From NCBI GenBank assembly GCA_027488835.1, contig JAIYAW010000008.1:62001-126000 (forward strand): a stretch of DNA of 64,000 bases, read 5' to 3'. Within the stretch, counting starts at the first letter, position 1. Each line of letters opens with the position of its first letter. A program made the position numbers and the translations under genes. Below, piece after piece: positions 45,176 through 54,866 of this stretch. This DNA is from Bacteroidota bacterium (GTDB lineage Bacteria > Bacteroidota > Bacteroidia > NS11-12g > UBA955). The notes below the pieces were generated by a model that was given only the letters and a program-made list of their open reading frames with translations, did no database searches and was not told the origin of the DNA.

Positions 45176-46363
45176 TTAAATCCCCAGGCTTTTTCGGGTA
45201 ACTTTGGATAATCCATTTTTATGTAGCATAATAGAAATAGATTTGTAACGAACATAAGGTTCGCTTACAAATAAATAACCATTACATGGGTTGTTAATAC
45301 CCCAGGAATTTTTCACTTCATAGAAGTTTTTGCCTGTTGATTTTTCATTGTACATGCCTGTTATGTGCATGCCATGGTCATCTGTAGTTTTTTGTTGATC
45401 AAAGGCTTCTTGACGCATTGCCTCGGTTATTTCAGGTTCTGCACAAGGCGTATCAAAAACATTTCCTGATCTATTCGCGCCAGCATCGTTAAATCCTTTG
45501 TTATCAGTACCAATTTTTTGAATTAATGAATCGTGCAATGGTACAATCGCAATGCCATTTTTGAATGAAAAACCTTTTTCTCCAACATCCGCCGACCAAG
45601 CCAAAGAATATCCAACTTTTATCGCATTTTTAATATTTTCAATAAATTCATTTAGAGGGACATTGTATGCGGTTTGCATAACCCAATTATCTGGAACTTC
45701 TAATGCAAATGGTTTGTAATATGGATGGTGTGTAAAAGAGGTCAATACCACATAATCGTCTAAATTGATGCCTAAACTTTGAGCAAAGCTTATGGGTGTA
45801 TATTTTTTGCCATTGTATTCAAATTCAGTTGGAATTTTACCTAGATAAGCATCGAGAATTCCTTCTATTCCGGCAATCCATTCTTTGCCCAATGTAGTTG
45901 GGTCTTTTTTTACAATGGTTTCCATATAGCTTTTAAGCACATCAATTAATTCGTTGTGGTTATGTCTGGTTTTTCCATTGATTAAGCCTGTGTAAACTGA
46001 TTCAGGTACGATACCATATTTGTTCATAATGTAGGGTATATCATGTCCCTCACCTCCTTGTTCAAACTGATGTTTGCCATTCATTCTAACATAAGTAATT
46101 GCTTTTTCAACATAAGCCCAGCGTGCTATAAACATTTCGCTTAAGTCATAATTGCCTTTGCCTAAACGAATCAATTCTGATTCCAACATTGAAAGTGTAC
46201 TATAACTCCAGCATGTAGAAGTTTTGCATTGGTCTTTTACAGTTGTTTTTTGCGTTTCCGCAACCTTAGTGAATTCATATTTACTACCGGGTTTATTGGT
46301 TGTGATTTGGGCATTTGACGCAGCAAAAAATAAGGAAATAATTGCAAAGACTATTTTTTTCAT
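45176..46363 (-). CDS. C1-family cysteine peptidase, bleomycin hydrolase/PepC-like, exported
   Basis: 395 residues with a signal peptide (IVFAIISLFFAASNAQ). The papain-like triad is visible: Cys in QCKTSTCWSYSTLSM, His in DDHGMHITGMY, Asn in YEVKNSWGINNP. Order and spacing match aminopeptidase C / bleomycin hydrolase, but those are cytoplasmic hexamers, so the signal peptide is notable. Role could be peptide trimming in the periplasm. A TATATTTG element lies upstream; an AT-rich hairpin (45135-45158) lies downstream. Confidence 0.87.
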   Translation of the reverse strand: MKKIVFAIISLFFAASNAQITTNKPGSKYEFTKVAETQKTTVKDQCKTSTCWSYSTLSMLESELIRLGKGNYDLSEMFIARWAYVEKAITYVRMNGKHQFEQGGEGHDIPYIMNKYGIVPESVYTGLINGKTRHNHNELIDVLKSYMETIVKKDPTTLGKEWIAGIEGILDAYLGKIPTEFEYNGKKYTPISFAQSLGINLDDYVVLTSFTHHPYYKPFALEVPDNWVMQTAYNVPLNEFIENIKNAIKVGYSLAWSADVGEKGFSFKNGIAIVPLHDSLIQKIGTDNKGFNDAGANRSGNVFDTPCAEPEITEAMRQEAFDQQKTTDDHGMHITGMYNEKSTGKNFYEVKNSWGINNPCNGYLFVSEPYVRYKSISIMLHKNGLSKVTRKSLGI

Positions 46364-46369
46364 GGTTTA

Positions 46370-46377
46370 CAAATATA
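46370..46377 (-). promoter_or_regulatory. -7 element of the C1 peptidase gene
   Basis: Reverse-strand TATATTTG ends seven bases before the ATG; no -33 match at 19 bases. Confidence 0.4.
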
Positions 46378-46383
46378 GGAGTT

Positions 46384-47358
46384 TCAGTTTTTAAATGGAT
46401 TACGGAGAATGAATTCAGGTTTTTTATGGATATATTTGGTGTAAGATTGGTTAATAAAATGTAGTATGGGATTTTTTGTAAAAATGATAAAACTATTTTC
46501 TATTGGAACCGCGCCAATTGTGCTTTTTATCTCAGTGGCTGTTCTGCCAAGATTAATAAAAGTAATTTTATTGTCAATAGAATAACTCACCAAATCATAC
46601 ATCATTCGTTGGTAAAGAGAGTATGATAAAGGTAGTTGTATATCAATCCCTAAATGTGTAGCATGGATCATAGTCCCATCTTGTATAAAGCTTATAAATC
46701 CTACAATTTTACCATCTAAGTAATATCCAATTACTTTAAAATTTGAGCCTAAAGATTTTTGATAGCAATGAATAAGTTGAGATAAGTTTTGACCTATTGC
46801 TATTGTTTTGTCTTGGAGGGTGTGATACAATAATTTTCCGCATTGAGAAATCCAATCATTGGGTGGCAAATCATGCAGTGGTTTTGAAATGATATCATCG
46901 CTGTTTTTTAATACTTTCTGGGCACGAACCCTATATTTTGAAGAAAATAATTGTAAATATTCTTGGATTGAAGAGAGGTTGTTTTTAAGGGAAATTACCA
47001 TAAATGGTTCAGCGGGAATGGTTGTTCCTAATTCATATTTTTCATGTCCCAAAACATTGGCGATTAAAACACCACAATTGTTTTCTGTATTGTTTAATAA
47101 TTCCTTGGTTTTGATATTTGAAAAATCAGGAAACGCTATTCCGGGTGCGCAGGCATTTCCAATGATTCGGATATATCCCTTTCTTCCAAAAAGATTAAAA
47201 AGTTTGATAAAGATCCTATATACATATTTTCCTGTTGGTTTACTTAATTCCATGAAGCTAACAGGGAAAACAGTTCCATTTACAGCTACAGTTCCGTAAT
47301 GATTTGGCATCGAAAGCAACAGCTTATCTGTAAGTTCTGGGTTAATTTGTTGAATCAA
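46384..47358 (-). CDS. GNAT/FemAB-like acyltransferase family protein of unknown substrate
   Basis: 324 residues, no signal peptide. An N-terminal unassigned region (1-150) is followed by a segment resembling the FemAB/GNAT_6 fold: FKVIGYYLDGKIVGFISFIQDGTMIHATHLGIDIQLPLSYSLYQRMMYDLVSYSIDNKITFINLGRTA is the typical strand-helix-strand with a GR-like acceptor loop. These proteins often transfer aminoacyl or acyl groups to envelope components. The fit is weak. It lies 20 bases upstream of the C1 peptidase. Confidence 0.6.
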   Translation of the reverse strand: MIQQINPELTDKLLLSMPNHYGTVAVNGTVFPVSFMELSKPTGKYVYRIFIKLFNLFGRKGYIRIIGNACAPGIAFPDFSNIKTKELLNNTENNCGVLIANVLGHEKYELGTTIPAEPFMVISLKNNLSSIQEYLQLFSSKYRVRAQKVLKNSDDIISKPLHDLPPNDWISQCGKLLYHTLQDKTIAIGQNLSQLIHCYQKSLGSNFKVIGYYLDGKIVGFISFIQDGTMIHATHLGIDIQLPLSYSLYQRMMYDLVSYSIDNKITFINLGRTATEIKSTIGAVPIENSFIIFTKNPILHFINQSYTKYIHKKPEFILRNPFKN

Positions 47359-47495
47359 GGGTATTTGGAATAAGAATCGATTACAAAGATGCTTGAAAAT
47401 TGATGCTTCAGCTATTCAAATCGGTAGAAACTATATTTTTGTCGTTTATTTTAAGTTATTTAAAGGTTGCTGTTTTTTTAACATGATTAACCTCA

Positions 47496-47503
47496 TATTT
47501 TTG
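47496..47503 (+). promoter_or_regulatory. -7 element of the M49-like peptidase gene
   Basis: TATTTTTG ends four bases before the ATG at 47508, another leaderless prediction. Confidence 0.4.
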
Positions 47504-47507
47504 TAAA

Positions 47508-49385
47508 ATGGCATTAAATAAAGTCTATCGTTTCGTATTGATTGCAATCGCTGTTGTATCGGCGTCTGCATCATTTGGTCAAAAGGCGGTAAAGGGTTAC
47601 CCTGTTGCTGAGAGATTAGCAAGTTATAAGAAAATTTCCCTCAAAACCGATACATCATTATTAAGTGAAGCAGAAAGAAAATGTTTGGTGCATTTGATAA
47701 AAGCAGCTCAAAAAGCCGATGAGATTTTTTGGAAACAGGCTTTTAAAGAAAAATCTAAAGCGTTGGAGGGAATCAAAAATGATACGTTACGGAGATTCGT
47801 AGAAATCAATTATGGGCCATGGGATCGTTTAAACGACGATAAGCCATTTTTACAAGGTTACGGAGCTAAGCCCAAGGGCGGAAATTTCTATCCCGAGAAT
47901 TTTGATATCAATACCGTACCTCCAAATTTTCGCGAGAGATTGATGTTGCCATATAGTATTGTTAAGCCTCTTTCAAAAGCAGACTTAATGCCGCCGCAGC
48001 CAAAGAAAGGTGAAAAACCTAAAATGCCAGAAAGACCAATGATGATGGAACGTTTTCCGCTATTAAATGGCAATGAAATAGCCTTGATAGAATACAATAG
48101 TTTTTTTGAACAAGATTTGCAATTGGTTTTGCAAGAAATGATGAAGGCTGCCACTGCAATTGAAAAAGAAGATAAATTATTTGCAATATACCTTAGAGAA
48201 CGAGCGATGTCAATTACATCAAATCAATATATTCTATCAGATATAAAATGGATGACATTAAAATCACATTTAGACATTGTAATTGGTCCAATTGAAAATT
48301 ATGAAGATAAATTATTGGGTACAAAAACTTCATTTGAAGCATATGTTTTGGTGCGTGATAGAGAATGGGGAGTTAAATTAGAAAAATATGTTTCATATTT
48401 GCCAGAACTTCAAGCAAATATTCCAGTAGAAGCAGCGTATAAGCCAATAATTTCGAACAATACAGGTGTAAATCAATTTGATGAAAATGGGAACATAATG
48501 CCATCAGGCGATATGATTGACATTCCGGGATACCCACCTTTGCAAAAACCCAATGCATCTTTAAGTCAATTGGCGGTTTTTGATGCGGTTTATTATGCGG
48601 GTGATTGCAATGCAGGTAGTAAAACAATTGCGGTGAATTTGCCAAATGATGAAGTTCTTCAGAAATATTATGGTACAAGAAGATCTCAGTTAAAAAATAC
48701 AATGAAAGCAAAATTTGAAGAAATTGTAAAACCGATTTCTCAAATTTTGGTGGATCCATCTCAGCAAAAAAATATTTTGTTTGATGCGTTTTTTGCAAAT
48801 GTGATGTTCCATGAGGTTGCGCATGGTTTAGGTGTGAAAAACTTAGTTAAAGACACAATTAAGACAGTACGTGAAGCTCTTGGCGCAGATTATTCTGCAA
48901 TTGAAGAATGCAAAGCTGATGTATTGGGATTGTATATGGTTACCCAATTGTTTAACAAAGGAGAATTAACGGGTTCGTTGGATGATTACTATGTAACATT
49001 TGTTTCATCTGTTTTTCGTTCGGTACGTTTTGGTGCGGCAAGTGCCCATGGCAAAGCAAATATGATTACATTCAATACACTTTTAAATAGTGGCTGCATA
49101 GTTTCGGGCAAAAAAGGATATTATGTGAATGTTGTTGAGATGAAAGCGGTAATTGAAAAACTGGCTGCTGAATTGCTTCATTTACAAGGGGATGGCGATC
49201 AAAATGGCGTTGCTAAAATGTTACAAGAACGAGGAATCATAAAAGCGTCTTTGCAAGAAGATTTGGCGAAGCTAGAAAAGGCAAAAATTCCTGTAGACAT
49301 TATTTTTGATCAAGGAATTGATACGTTGGGTTTGAAGGCTTACGACGAAAATGAAAAGTCTGCAGTTAAAAAAGAAAAGAAGTAA
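47508..49385 (+). CDS. Exported M49-like (dipeptidyl-peptidase III-like) zinc peptidase
   Basis: 625 residues, signal peptide 1-25 (cleavage near SFG-QKA). The metal site is HEVAH (435-439), and EECKAD (466-471) supplies the second motif typical of M49. Classical M49 enzymes have a six-residue HExxxH; the five-residue HExxH here is a known minor variant in this family (reported for Caldithrix DPP III). A C-terminal charged tail ends in Lys/Glu. It would trim dipeptides from peptides outside the cytoplasm. Followed 26 bases later by the S41 protease gene, possibly as one unit for envelope proteolysis. Confidence 0.82.
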   Translation: MALNKVYRFVLIAIAVVSASASFGQKAVKGYPVAERLASYKKISLKTDTSLLSEAERKCLVHLIKAAQKADEIFWKQAFKEKSKALEGIKNDTLRRFVEINYGPWDRLNDDKPFLQGYGAKPKGGNFYPENFDINTVPPNFRERLMLPYSIVKPLSKADLMPPQPKKGEKPKMPERPMMMERFPLLNGNEIALIEYNSFFEQDLQLVLQEMMKAATAIEKEDKLFAIYLRERAMSITSNQYILSDIKWMTLKSHLDIVIGPIENYEDKLLGTKTSFEAYVLVRDREWGVKLEKYVSYLPELQANIPVEAAYKPIISNNTGVNQFDENGNIMPSGDMIDIPGYPPLQKPNASLSQLAVFDAVYYAGDCNAGSKTIAVNLPNDEVLQKYYGTRRSQLKNTMKAKFEEIVKPISQILVDPSQQKNILFDAFFANVMFHEVAHGLGVKNLVKDTIKTVREALGADYSAIEECKADVLGLYMVTQLFNKGELTGSLDDYYVTFVSSVFRSVRFGAASAHGKANMITFNTLLNSGCIVSGKKGYYVNVVEMKAVIEKLAAELLHLQGDGDQNGVAKMLQERGIIKASLQEDLAKLEKAKIPVDIIFDQGIDTLGLKAYDENEKSAVKKEKK

Positions 49386-49411
49386 TCAAAGTCTTTATTT
49401 GATATTATTAG

Positions 49412-51505
49412 ATGAAAATTAATAAGTGGGTCTCCCTAACCAGTATAGCGGCCGTAATGGCTGTCTTGGTTTTTTGCAGTAACAAACAAAGCAATGCCAA
49501 TGAGCCTTTGCTAATAAGGTTAACCGATGCAATGTCTGAACAACATTATGCACCATTGAAACTTGACGATAAGTTTTCAGAAATGGTGTATGATAATCTT
49601 TTGAATAATTTGGATGATGATAAGCATTTTTTTACGCAAGAAGATATTCTGAAATTAAGTGTATTTAAAAAGTCTATTGACGACCAAATTAAGGTGGGGA
49701 GATATGATTTTTTAGATTCAGCATGGTCTATATTAATGATGCGGTTGAACGCTCTTGAACCCCTAATTGAAAAAGAATTGTCTGCCCCTTTGAACTACAA
49801 ATCAAATCAAAGTTATATACTCGAGAATAAGGTTGTAAAATATAAACCTAATTTAGAAGCCCTGAAAACCGATTGGAAAAATTGGTTGCAGTTTCAAACT
49901 ATAGATAGGTTGTATCGTAAAATTGAAGATCAAGAAAATGTAAAGCAAAAGAAAGATTCTGCAATTGTTAAAATATTGCCTTTTGATACATTGGAGTTAA
50001 AAGCGAGAACAGAAACTTTAAAGTTTTGTAAAGATTGGTTTAAACGTTGGAGAAAAATGGATCAAAAAGATAAATTGAGCCTTTACGCAAATTGTATAAC
50101 CGAAATTTATGATCCGCATTCTAATTATTTCCCTCCCGAAGAAAAAGCGAATTTTGATATTTCGATGACTGGAAAATTGGAAGGAATTGGTGCTACCTTA
50201 ACGGAAAAAGATGGATATGTAAAAGTAGAGCGTATTGTTCCAGGTAGTGCAAGTGCACGCCAAGGTGAATTAAAAGCGGGTGATTTGATATTGAAAGTTG
50301 CGCAAGGGAAAGCTGATCCAGTTGACGTTGTCGATATGAAATTAGATGATGCCATTCAATTGATTCGCGGTAAGAAAGGAACGGAAGTAAGATTAACTGT
50401 GAAAAAACCAGATGGCAGTATTCATGTGATACCGATTGTTCGTGAAGTTGTTGTAATTGACGAAAGTTACGCAAGAAGTGCCATTGTGAATTTTAAAGGA
50501 AAACGATTTGGTTTAATTCAATTGCCAAGTTTTTATGCAGATTTCGCAGCACAAGGCAGAGGCAGACATAGTAGCGAAGATATTCGTTTGGAACTTGAAA
50601 AATTAAATCTAGAAAAAGTAGATGGTATTGTAATGGATTTAAGAAATAATGGTGGGGGAAGCTTGGCTGATGCAATTGATATGGGAGGCTTGTTTATTAA
50701 AGATGGTCCAATTGTTCAAGTGAAAGATCCAAGTCAACGCATACAACAAGCGCAAGATTCTGATCCTGAAATTCAATTTTCAGGGCCATTGGTTATTTTA
50801 ACGAATACATACAGCGCATCGGCATCTGAAATTTTGGCGGCTGCTTTACAGGACTATAAACGCGCAATCATTGTGGGTACAAACACAACTTTTGGTAAAG
50901 GAACTGTTCAAACCATGTTGCCACTTCAAGGGGGTAAATCAACAATGTTTCCTCGTGGATATGGTGAAGTGAAGGTAACCATTCAAAAATTCTATAGAAT
51001 TAATGGTGGAACTACCCAATTAATGGGTGTGGTTCCCGATGTAATTTTACCAGATATTTATGACGGAATTGAGCAAGGTGAAAAGGAAATGGATTATCAC
51101 TTGCCTTTTGATAAAATTCCTGCTGCCAAATACACATTATTTAATAATGCTGCTCGTGCTTCAGTTATAAAAGAGGCAATTATTAGGACACAAAAGAATG
51201 AGTATTTTAACTTAATCAAAAAACGCGCTGTTGATATTGCAAAGCTGAGGAAATCTTATACTTATAGTTTGAGTATGGACGGATATAAAGCACAACAGAA
51301 AGCATTAAAAGCACAAGAAAAAGCATTTAAAGATTACAAGTATAAGAATCTAATTGACACTGTTATGGCTTTGCAAATGGATATTGATGAAGTAAAATCA
51401 GATGAAGTTAAAAAGGCGCAAAGACTTGATTGGGTGAAAAGATACATGAAAGATGCTCAATTAGATGAATCTATTCAGATTTTGTATGATTGGACCAATA
51501 AGTAG
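49412..51505 (+). CDS. S41-family carboxy-terminal processing protease (Prc/Tsp-like)
   Basis: 697 residues. N-terminus has a hydrophobic stretch ending LVFCSNK, so lipoprotein attachment is plausible. A helical domain (about 30-230) precedes a PDZ domain (GKLEGIGATLTEKDGYVKVE... KAGDLILKVA, about 250-330). The S41 core follows: MDLRNNGGGSLADAIDMGGLF, the Ser in NTYSASASEILAAAL, and the Lys in NTTFGKGTVQTMLPL. Size and layout match the Prc/Tsp type rather than the short CtpA type. It probably degrades or processes periplasmic proteins. Confidence 0.92.
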   Translation: MKINKWVSLTSIAAVMAVLVFCSNKQSNANEPLLIRLTDAMSEQHYAPLKLDDKFSEMVYDNLLNNLDDDKHFFTQEDILKLSVFKKSIDDQIKVGRYDFLDSAWSILMMRLNALEPLIEKELSAPLNYKSNQSYILENKVVKYKPNLEALKTDWKNWLQFQTIDRLYRKIEDQENVKQKKDSAIVKILPFDTLELKARTETLKFCKDWFKRWRKMDQKDKLSLYANCITEIYDPHSNYFPPEEKANFDISMTGKLEGIGATLTEKDGYVKVERIVPGSASARQGELKAGDLILKVAQGKADPVDVVDMKLDDAIQLIRGKKGTEVRLTVKKPDGSIHVIPIVREVVVIDESYARSAIVNFKGKRFGLIQLPSFYADFAAQGRGRHSSEDIRLELEKLNLEKVDGIVMDLRNNGGGSLADAIDMGGLFIKDGPIVQVKDPSQRIQQAQDSDPEIQFSGPLVILTNTYSASASEILAAALQDYKRAIIVGTNTTFGKGTVQTMLPLQGGKSTMFPRGYGEVKVTIQKFYRINGGTTQLMGVVPDVILPDIYDGIEQGEKEMDYHLPFDKIPAAKYTLFNNAARASVIKEAIIRTQKNEYFNLIKKRAVDIAKLRKSYTYSLSMDGYKAQQKALKAQEKAFKDYKYKNLIDTVMALQMDIDEVKSDEVKKAQRLDWVKRYMKDAQLDESIQILYDWTNK

Positions 51506-51509
51506 CAAA

Positions 51510-52178
51510 TTACTCTTTCCAAAGAGCTGAAAATAAAATGCCCGACAGCACTAGAATTAAACCATCTAGTGCTGTTAGCATTAAAATGTCCTTGTTTACT
51601 GAGCTAACTAGTATTGGATTAAATACTTTGTTGGATGCTTTAATGCCCAACAAAATCAACGGTAATATTACGGGTAAACTTAAAACAGGAGCCAAAAATC
51701 CAGCTTGGTTTGCTTTGGAGGCAATTGCGCCTATAAATGTAAATATTGTTGAAATTCCTCCAGTTACAAGAATCAATATTTTTATGTACGCAAACATGTG
51801 AATTACAGGAATTCCCATAAAAAATCCAAATAAGATTAAATTGATTAGGGTTAGAATGATCATTGTAATCCAACCGTAAATAATCTTTGACCATAATATT
51901 TGTCCTGGTGAAGATAACTGATTCCAATAAATCCATCGGTTTCGTGAAACTGTTAAAAATGATTTAGAAATCGCTTGTAATGTGCAGAATATTAATGTTA
52001 TCCAAAATAAACTATTCCAAATTTTGGTGGCTTTTTCTGGCTGAGACAGCATAGAGAGCATTGATAACATGGCCATTACTGCCATTTGCAATATGGCAGA
52101 AGCCAAAATTGCCGGTCGTTTTAAATCTAAGGACCATTCAATTTTTATAAGTGAAATTACTTTGGCAATACTGCGCAT
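51510..52178 (-). CDS. ccmB: Heme exporter protein CcmB
   Basis: 222 residues with six membrane helices. CcmB is the permease of the CcmAB(C) ABC system of cytochrome c maturation system I. The opening KVISLIKIEWSLDLKRPAILAS, the segment WNSLFWITLIFCTLQAISKSF and the late NKVFNPILVSSVNKDILMLTALDG are typical. ccmA, ccmC and ccmE are not in the window. It is divergent from accC across a 20-base palindrome that gives each gene a -7-like element. Confidence 0.9.
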   Translation of the reverse strand: MRSIAKVISLIKIEWSLDLKRPAILASAILQMAVMAMLSMLSMLSQPEKATKIWNSLFWITLIFCTLQAISKSFLTVSRNRWIYWNQLSSPGQILWSKIIYGWITMIILTLINLILFGFFMGIPVIHMFAYIKILILVTGGISTIFTFIGAIASKANQAGFLAPVLSLPVILPLILLGIKASNKVFNPILVSSVNKDILMLTALDGLILVLSGILFSALWKE

Positions 52179-52183
52179 CTTTT

Positions 52184-52203
52184 TTTACCTTCGCGAAGGT
52201 AAA
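52184..52203. promoter_or_regulatory. Palindromic two-way promoter between ccmB and accC
   Basis: TTTACCTTCGCGAAGGTAAA is a perfect 20-base palindrome, so TACCTTCG occurs on both strands (52186-52193 on +, 52201-52194 on -). The - copy ends 16 bases from the ccmB ATG, the + copy 62 bases from the accC ATG. A TTTG lies 21 bases before the + copy. Confidence 0.55.
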
Positions 52204-52254
52204 TCAGAATCTCAAACAGATAACGATTTCACAAATAATTTTATAACAACAAAA

Positions 52255-53754
52255 ATGTTTACCAAAATATTGATTGCAAACCGTGGTGAAATTGCCATTA
52301 GGGTAATGCGCACTTGCCGTGAAATGGGTATCAAAACCGTAGCTGTTTATAGTGAAGCAGATGCTTTGGCGCGTCATGTGCGCTATGCCGATGAAGCTTT
52401 TTGTATTGGAAAGGCCCCATCAAACGAAAGTTACTTAAAAATGGATACACTCATTGATTTGTGTATCAAGACAGGAGCACAAGCGGTGCACCCCGGTTAT
52501 GGTTTCCTTTCTGAAAATGCAATTTTTGCGCGTAAGTTGGTTGAGAACGGAATTGTTCTCATTGGTCCAAGTGCAGAGGCGATGGAAGTAATGGGAAGCA
52601 AGATTGCAAGTAAACAGGCGGTTGAGAAGTACGGTGTACCATTGGTTCCTGGTATCAATGAAGCCATTGTAGATTCAAATGCAGCTTTACAAGTGGCAAT
52701 TAGTATTGGATTCCCTGTTTTGGTGAAAGCATCTGCAGGCGGCGGTGGAAAAGGGATGAGGGTTGTAGAAAAAGAATCAGAATTTTTAAGTGCATTACAA
52801 ATGGCTCAAAATGAAGCCAGAAATGCATTTGGTGATGATAGCGTTTTTATAGAAAAATATGTAGGTAGTCCAAGGCATATTGAGCTACAAATTATGGCCG
52901 ATCAACATGGAAATGTTTGCCATTTGTTTGAAAGAGAATGCAGTATTCAAAGACGACATCAAAAATTGGTGGAAGAAGCACCAAGCATTGCTCTTACCGA
53001 AGAAATTCGCGAAAAAATGGGTCAAGCCGCGGTGAATGTTGCCAGAGCGTGTGATTATACTGGAGCGGGTACTGTTGAGTTTTTATTTGATGGGAAAGAT
53101 TTTTATTTTCTAGAAATGAATACCCGTTTGCAAGTAGAACACCCTGTTACTGAATTAATTACAGGATTAGATTTGGTTCGTGAGCAAATAAATGTGGCAG
53201 CTGGGTTGCCATTGTCCTTCAAACAAAATGAATTGAAAATTAATGGTCACGCCATAGAATTGCGTGTTTGTGCTGAAGATCCATTCCAACAATTTTTACC
53301 CAATATTGGTAAGGTAATTCAATATTTGGTTCCAAATGGTCCAGGAATTCGTGTTGACGATTGCATGGAATCCAACATGGAAATTCCTATTTATTACGAC
53401 AATATGCTGGCGAAGCTAATTGCTTGGGGTCCAACGCGTGAGGAAGCCATTTCTAGATTGCGCCGAGCCATTAAAGAGTATGTGATTACAGGTATTGAAA
53501 CTACACTAAGCTTTGGTGAGTTTGTTTTAACTCATCCGGCGTTTGTTTCAGGGAACTTTGATACTCATTTTATACAGAATTATTTCAACCCTGAAGAATT
53601 GGTTGCTGAAAAATTGTCTGAGGAAGAACTTTCTGTATTGGCAACTGCGGCCGTGGCATTCTTTGCTCAAAGTAAAAGCAATCAATCTGCGAATGTAGTT
53701 GACTACTCTTCTCATTCTGAATCAGAGTGGTATCGTGCTAGAAAAAATTATTAA
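52255..53754 (+). CDS. accC: Biotin carboxylase subunit of an acyl-CoA carboxylase
   Basis: 499 residues, ATP-grasp biotin carboxylase. LIANRGEIAIRVMRTCREMGI, HPGYGFLSENA, the ATP-site loop KASAGGGGKGMRVV, RECSIQRRHQKLVEEAPS and EMNTRLQVEHPVTE are diagnostic. The open frame reaches 52069, inside ccmB, but the ATG at 52255 gives the correct N-terminus (MFTKILIANRG) and lies after the promoter palindrome. The C-terminus is about 50 residues longer than E. coli AccC. No accB or carboxyltransferase gene is adjacent, so acetyl- versus propionyl-CoA carboxylase is open. Confidence 0.93.
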   Translation: MFTKILIANRGEIAIRVMRTCREMGIKTVAVYSEADALARHVRYADEAFCIGKAPSNESYLKMDTLIDLCIKTGAQAVHPGYGFLSENAIFARKLVENGIVLIGPSAEAMEVMGSKIASKQAVEKYGVPLVPGINEAIVDSNAALQVAISIGFPVLVKASAGGGGKGMRVVEKESEFLSALQMAQNEARNAFGDDSVFIEKYVGSPRHIELQIMADQHGNVCHLFERECSIQRRHQKLVEEAPSIALTEEIREKMGQAAVNVARACDYTGAGTVEFLFDGKDFYFLEMNTRLQVEHPVTELITGLDLVREQINVAAGLPLSFKQNELKINGHAIELRVCAEDPFQQFLPNIGKVIQYLVPNGPGIRVDDCMESNMEIPIYYDNMLAKLIAWGPTREEAISRLRRAIKEYVITGIETTLSFGEFVLTHPAFVSGNFDTHFIQNYFNPEELVAEKLSEEELSVLATAAVAFFAQSKSNQSANVVDYSSHSESEWYRARKNY

Positions 53755-54714
53755 GTGTCTATCATTCAAAAGGTTTTAATAGTTGATGATGTACATCAAA
53801 GTTTGGTATTTGGATTGATATCAAACAATTTTGATGTATTTTATAAGCCTGATATTCAAGCAAAGGAAATTGCTGATTTTATTGTTCGGGAAAATATTGA
53901 GGGACTTGTTATTCGTTCGAAATTATTTCTAACCGAAGATTTTTTCTCCAAATGTTCAACCTTAATTTGGGTGGCCAGGGGTGGAGCTGGTATGGATAAT
54001 ATTGATGAGGATGCAGCCTTTAAGGCTGGGGTAAAACTTATGAATTCGGAGAATGCCAATGCCGATGCTGTGGGTGAGCAAACTCTGGCAATGCTGTTGG
54101 CTTTGAGAACGAATTTGGTAAAATCACATAATGAAGTTAGTAGAGGAATTTGGAACAGAGAAGGAAATCGAGGTATCGAGTTGAAGGGCAAAACAGTTGG
54201 AATTATAGGTTACGGAAATACGGGAAAAGCTGTTTGCCAAAAATTAAGTGGTTTTGGGGTTGAGATTTTGGTATACGATAAATATAAGTCTAAATTTAGT
54301 GACACAAATTTGACAGAAGTGAATTTTGATGAAATTTTGGCAAAATCTGATATCATATCTTTACATATTCCACTTAATATGGAAACCCAAAATTTGGTAA
54401 ATGACGCATTTATTAATAAGGTTTCTAAGCCCTTTGTATTATTGAATTTATCGAGGGGTAAAATTGTTGATATACAATCTGTTATACAGTTTTTAGAAAC
54501 AGGAAAAATTGTTGGTTTTGGTGCAGATGTTTTGCCAAATGAGCCTGTAGATTTAAACAACGATTTCGATAAAATTATGTTACAAAAGTTAAACTCATTT
54601 TCAAATGTTTTGCTAACACCGCATGTAGGTGGGTGGACAATTGAAAGTTACGAGAAAATCTCGCAAATTTTGTTGTTTAATATATTGAAATTCAATAATA
54701 TAGTTGGAGTTTAG
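53755..54714 (+). CDS. D-isomer-specific 2-hydroxyacid dehydrogenase
   Basis: 319 residues of the phosphoglycerate-dehydrogenase-like family. NAD-binding GIIGYGNTGKAVCQKL (about 145-160), the catalytic Arg in LLNLSRGKIVDIQ, and the late Glu/His pair in VLPNEPVDL and LLTPHVGGWTIES are seen. No ACT domain, so it is not a full-length SerA of the long type. Start is GTG immediately after the accC stop (zero gap). Substrate unknown; the link to accC is transcriptional only as far as can be seen. Confidence 0.88.
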   Translation: MSIIQKVLIVDDVHQSLVFGLISNNFDVFYKPDIQAKEIADFIVRENIEGLVIRSKLFLTEDFFSKCSTLIWVARGGAGMDNIDEDAAFKAGVKLMNSENANADAVGEQTLAMLLALRTNLVKSHNEVSRGIWNREGNRGIELKGKTVGIIGYGNTGKAVCQKLSGFGVEILVYDKYKSKFSDTNLTEVNFDEILAKSDIISLHIPLNMETQNLVNDAFINKVSKPFVLLNLSRGKIVDIQSVIQFLETGKIVGFGADVLPNEPVDLNNDFDKIMLQKLNSFSNVLLTPHVGGWTIESYEKISQILLFNILKFNNIVGV

Positions 54715-54866
54715 CGCTGTTTTTTTTGCACTATTTGTAAAAAATATTTTGTAAGTTTCGTAACAAAAGGATAAAATAAACTTGTTAAATCCTTGTTTTT
54801 TGGGTAAACTTGCCGATAAATGGTCGATGATTATCGATTAATGACAAATTTAGATTTAAAGTTGAT

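Noticed and set aside
52069-52254. accC start at 52069
   Set aside because: It would lie inside ccmB and add 62 unrelated residues; the conserved N-terminus begins at 52255, downstream of the palindromic promoter.
54715-54866. Riboswitch or terminator before the TonB receptor
   Set aside because: The 152-base gap shows no conserved riboswitch box or stem with a T-run. A loose TTG-N20-TAAACTTG promoter match was judged too weak to list.
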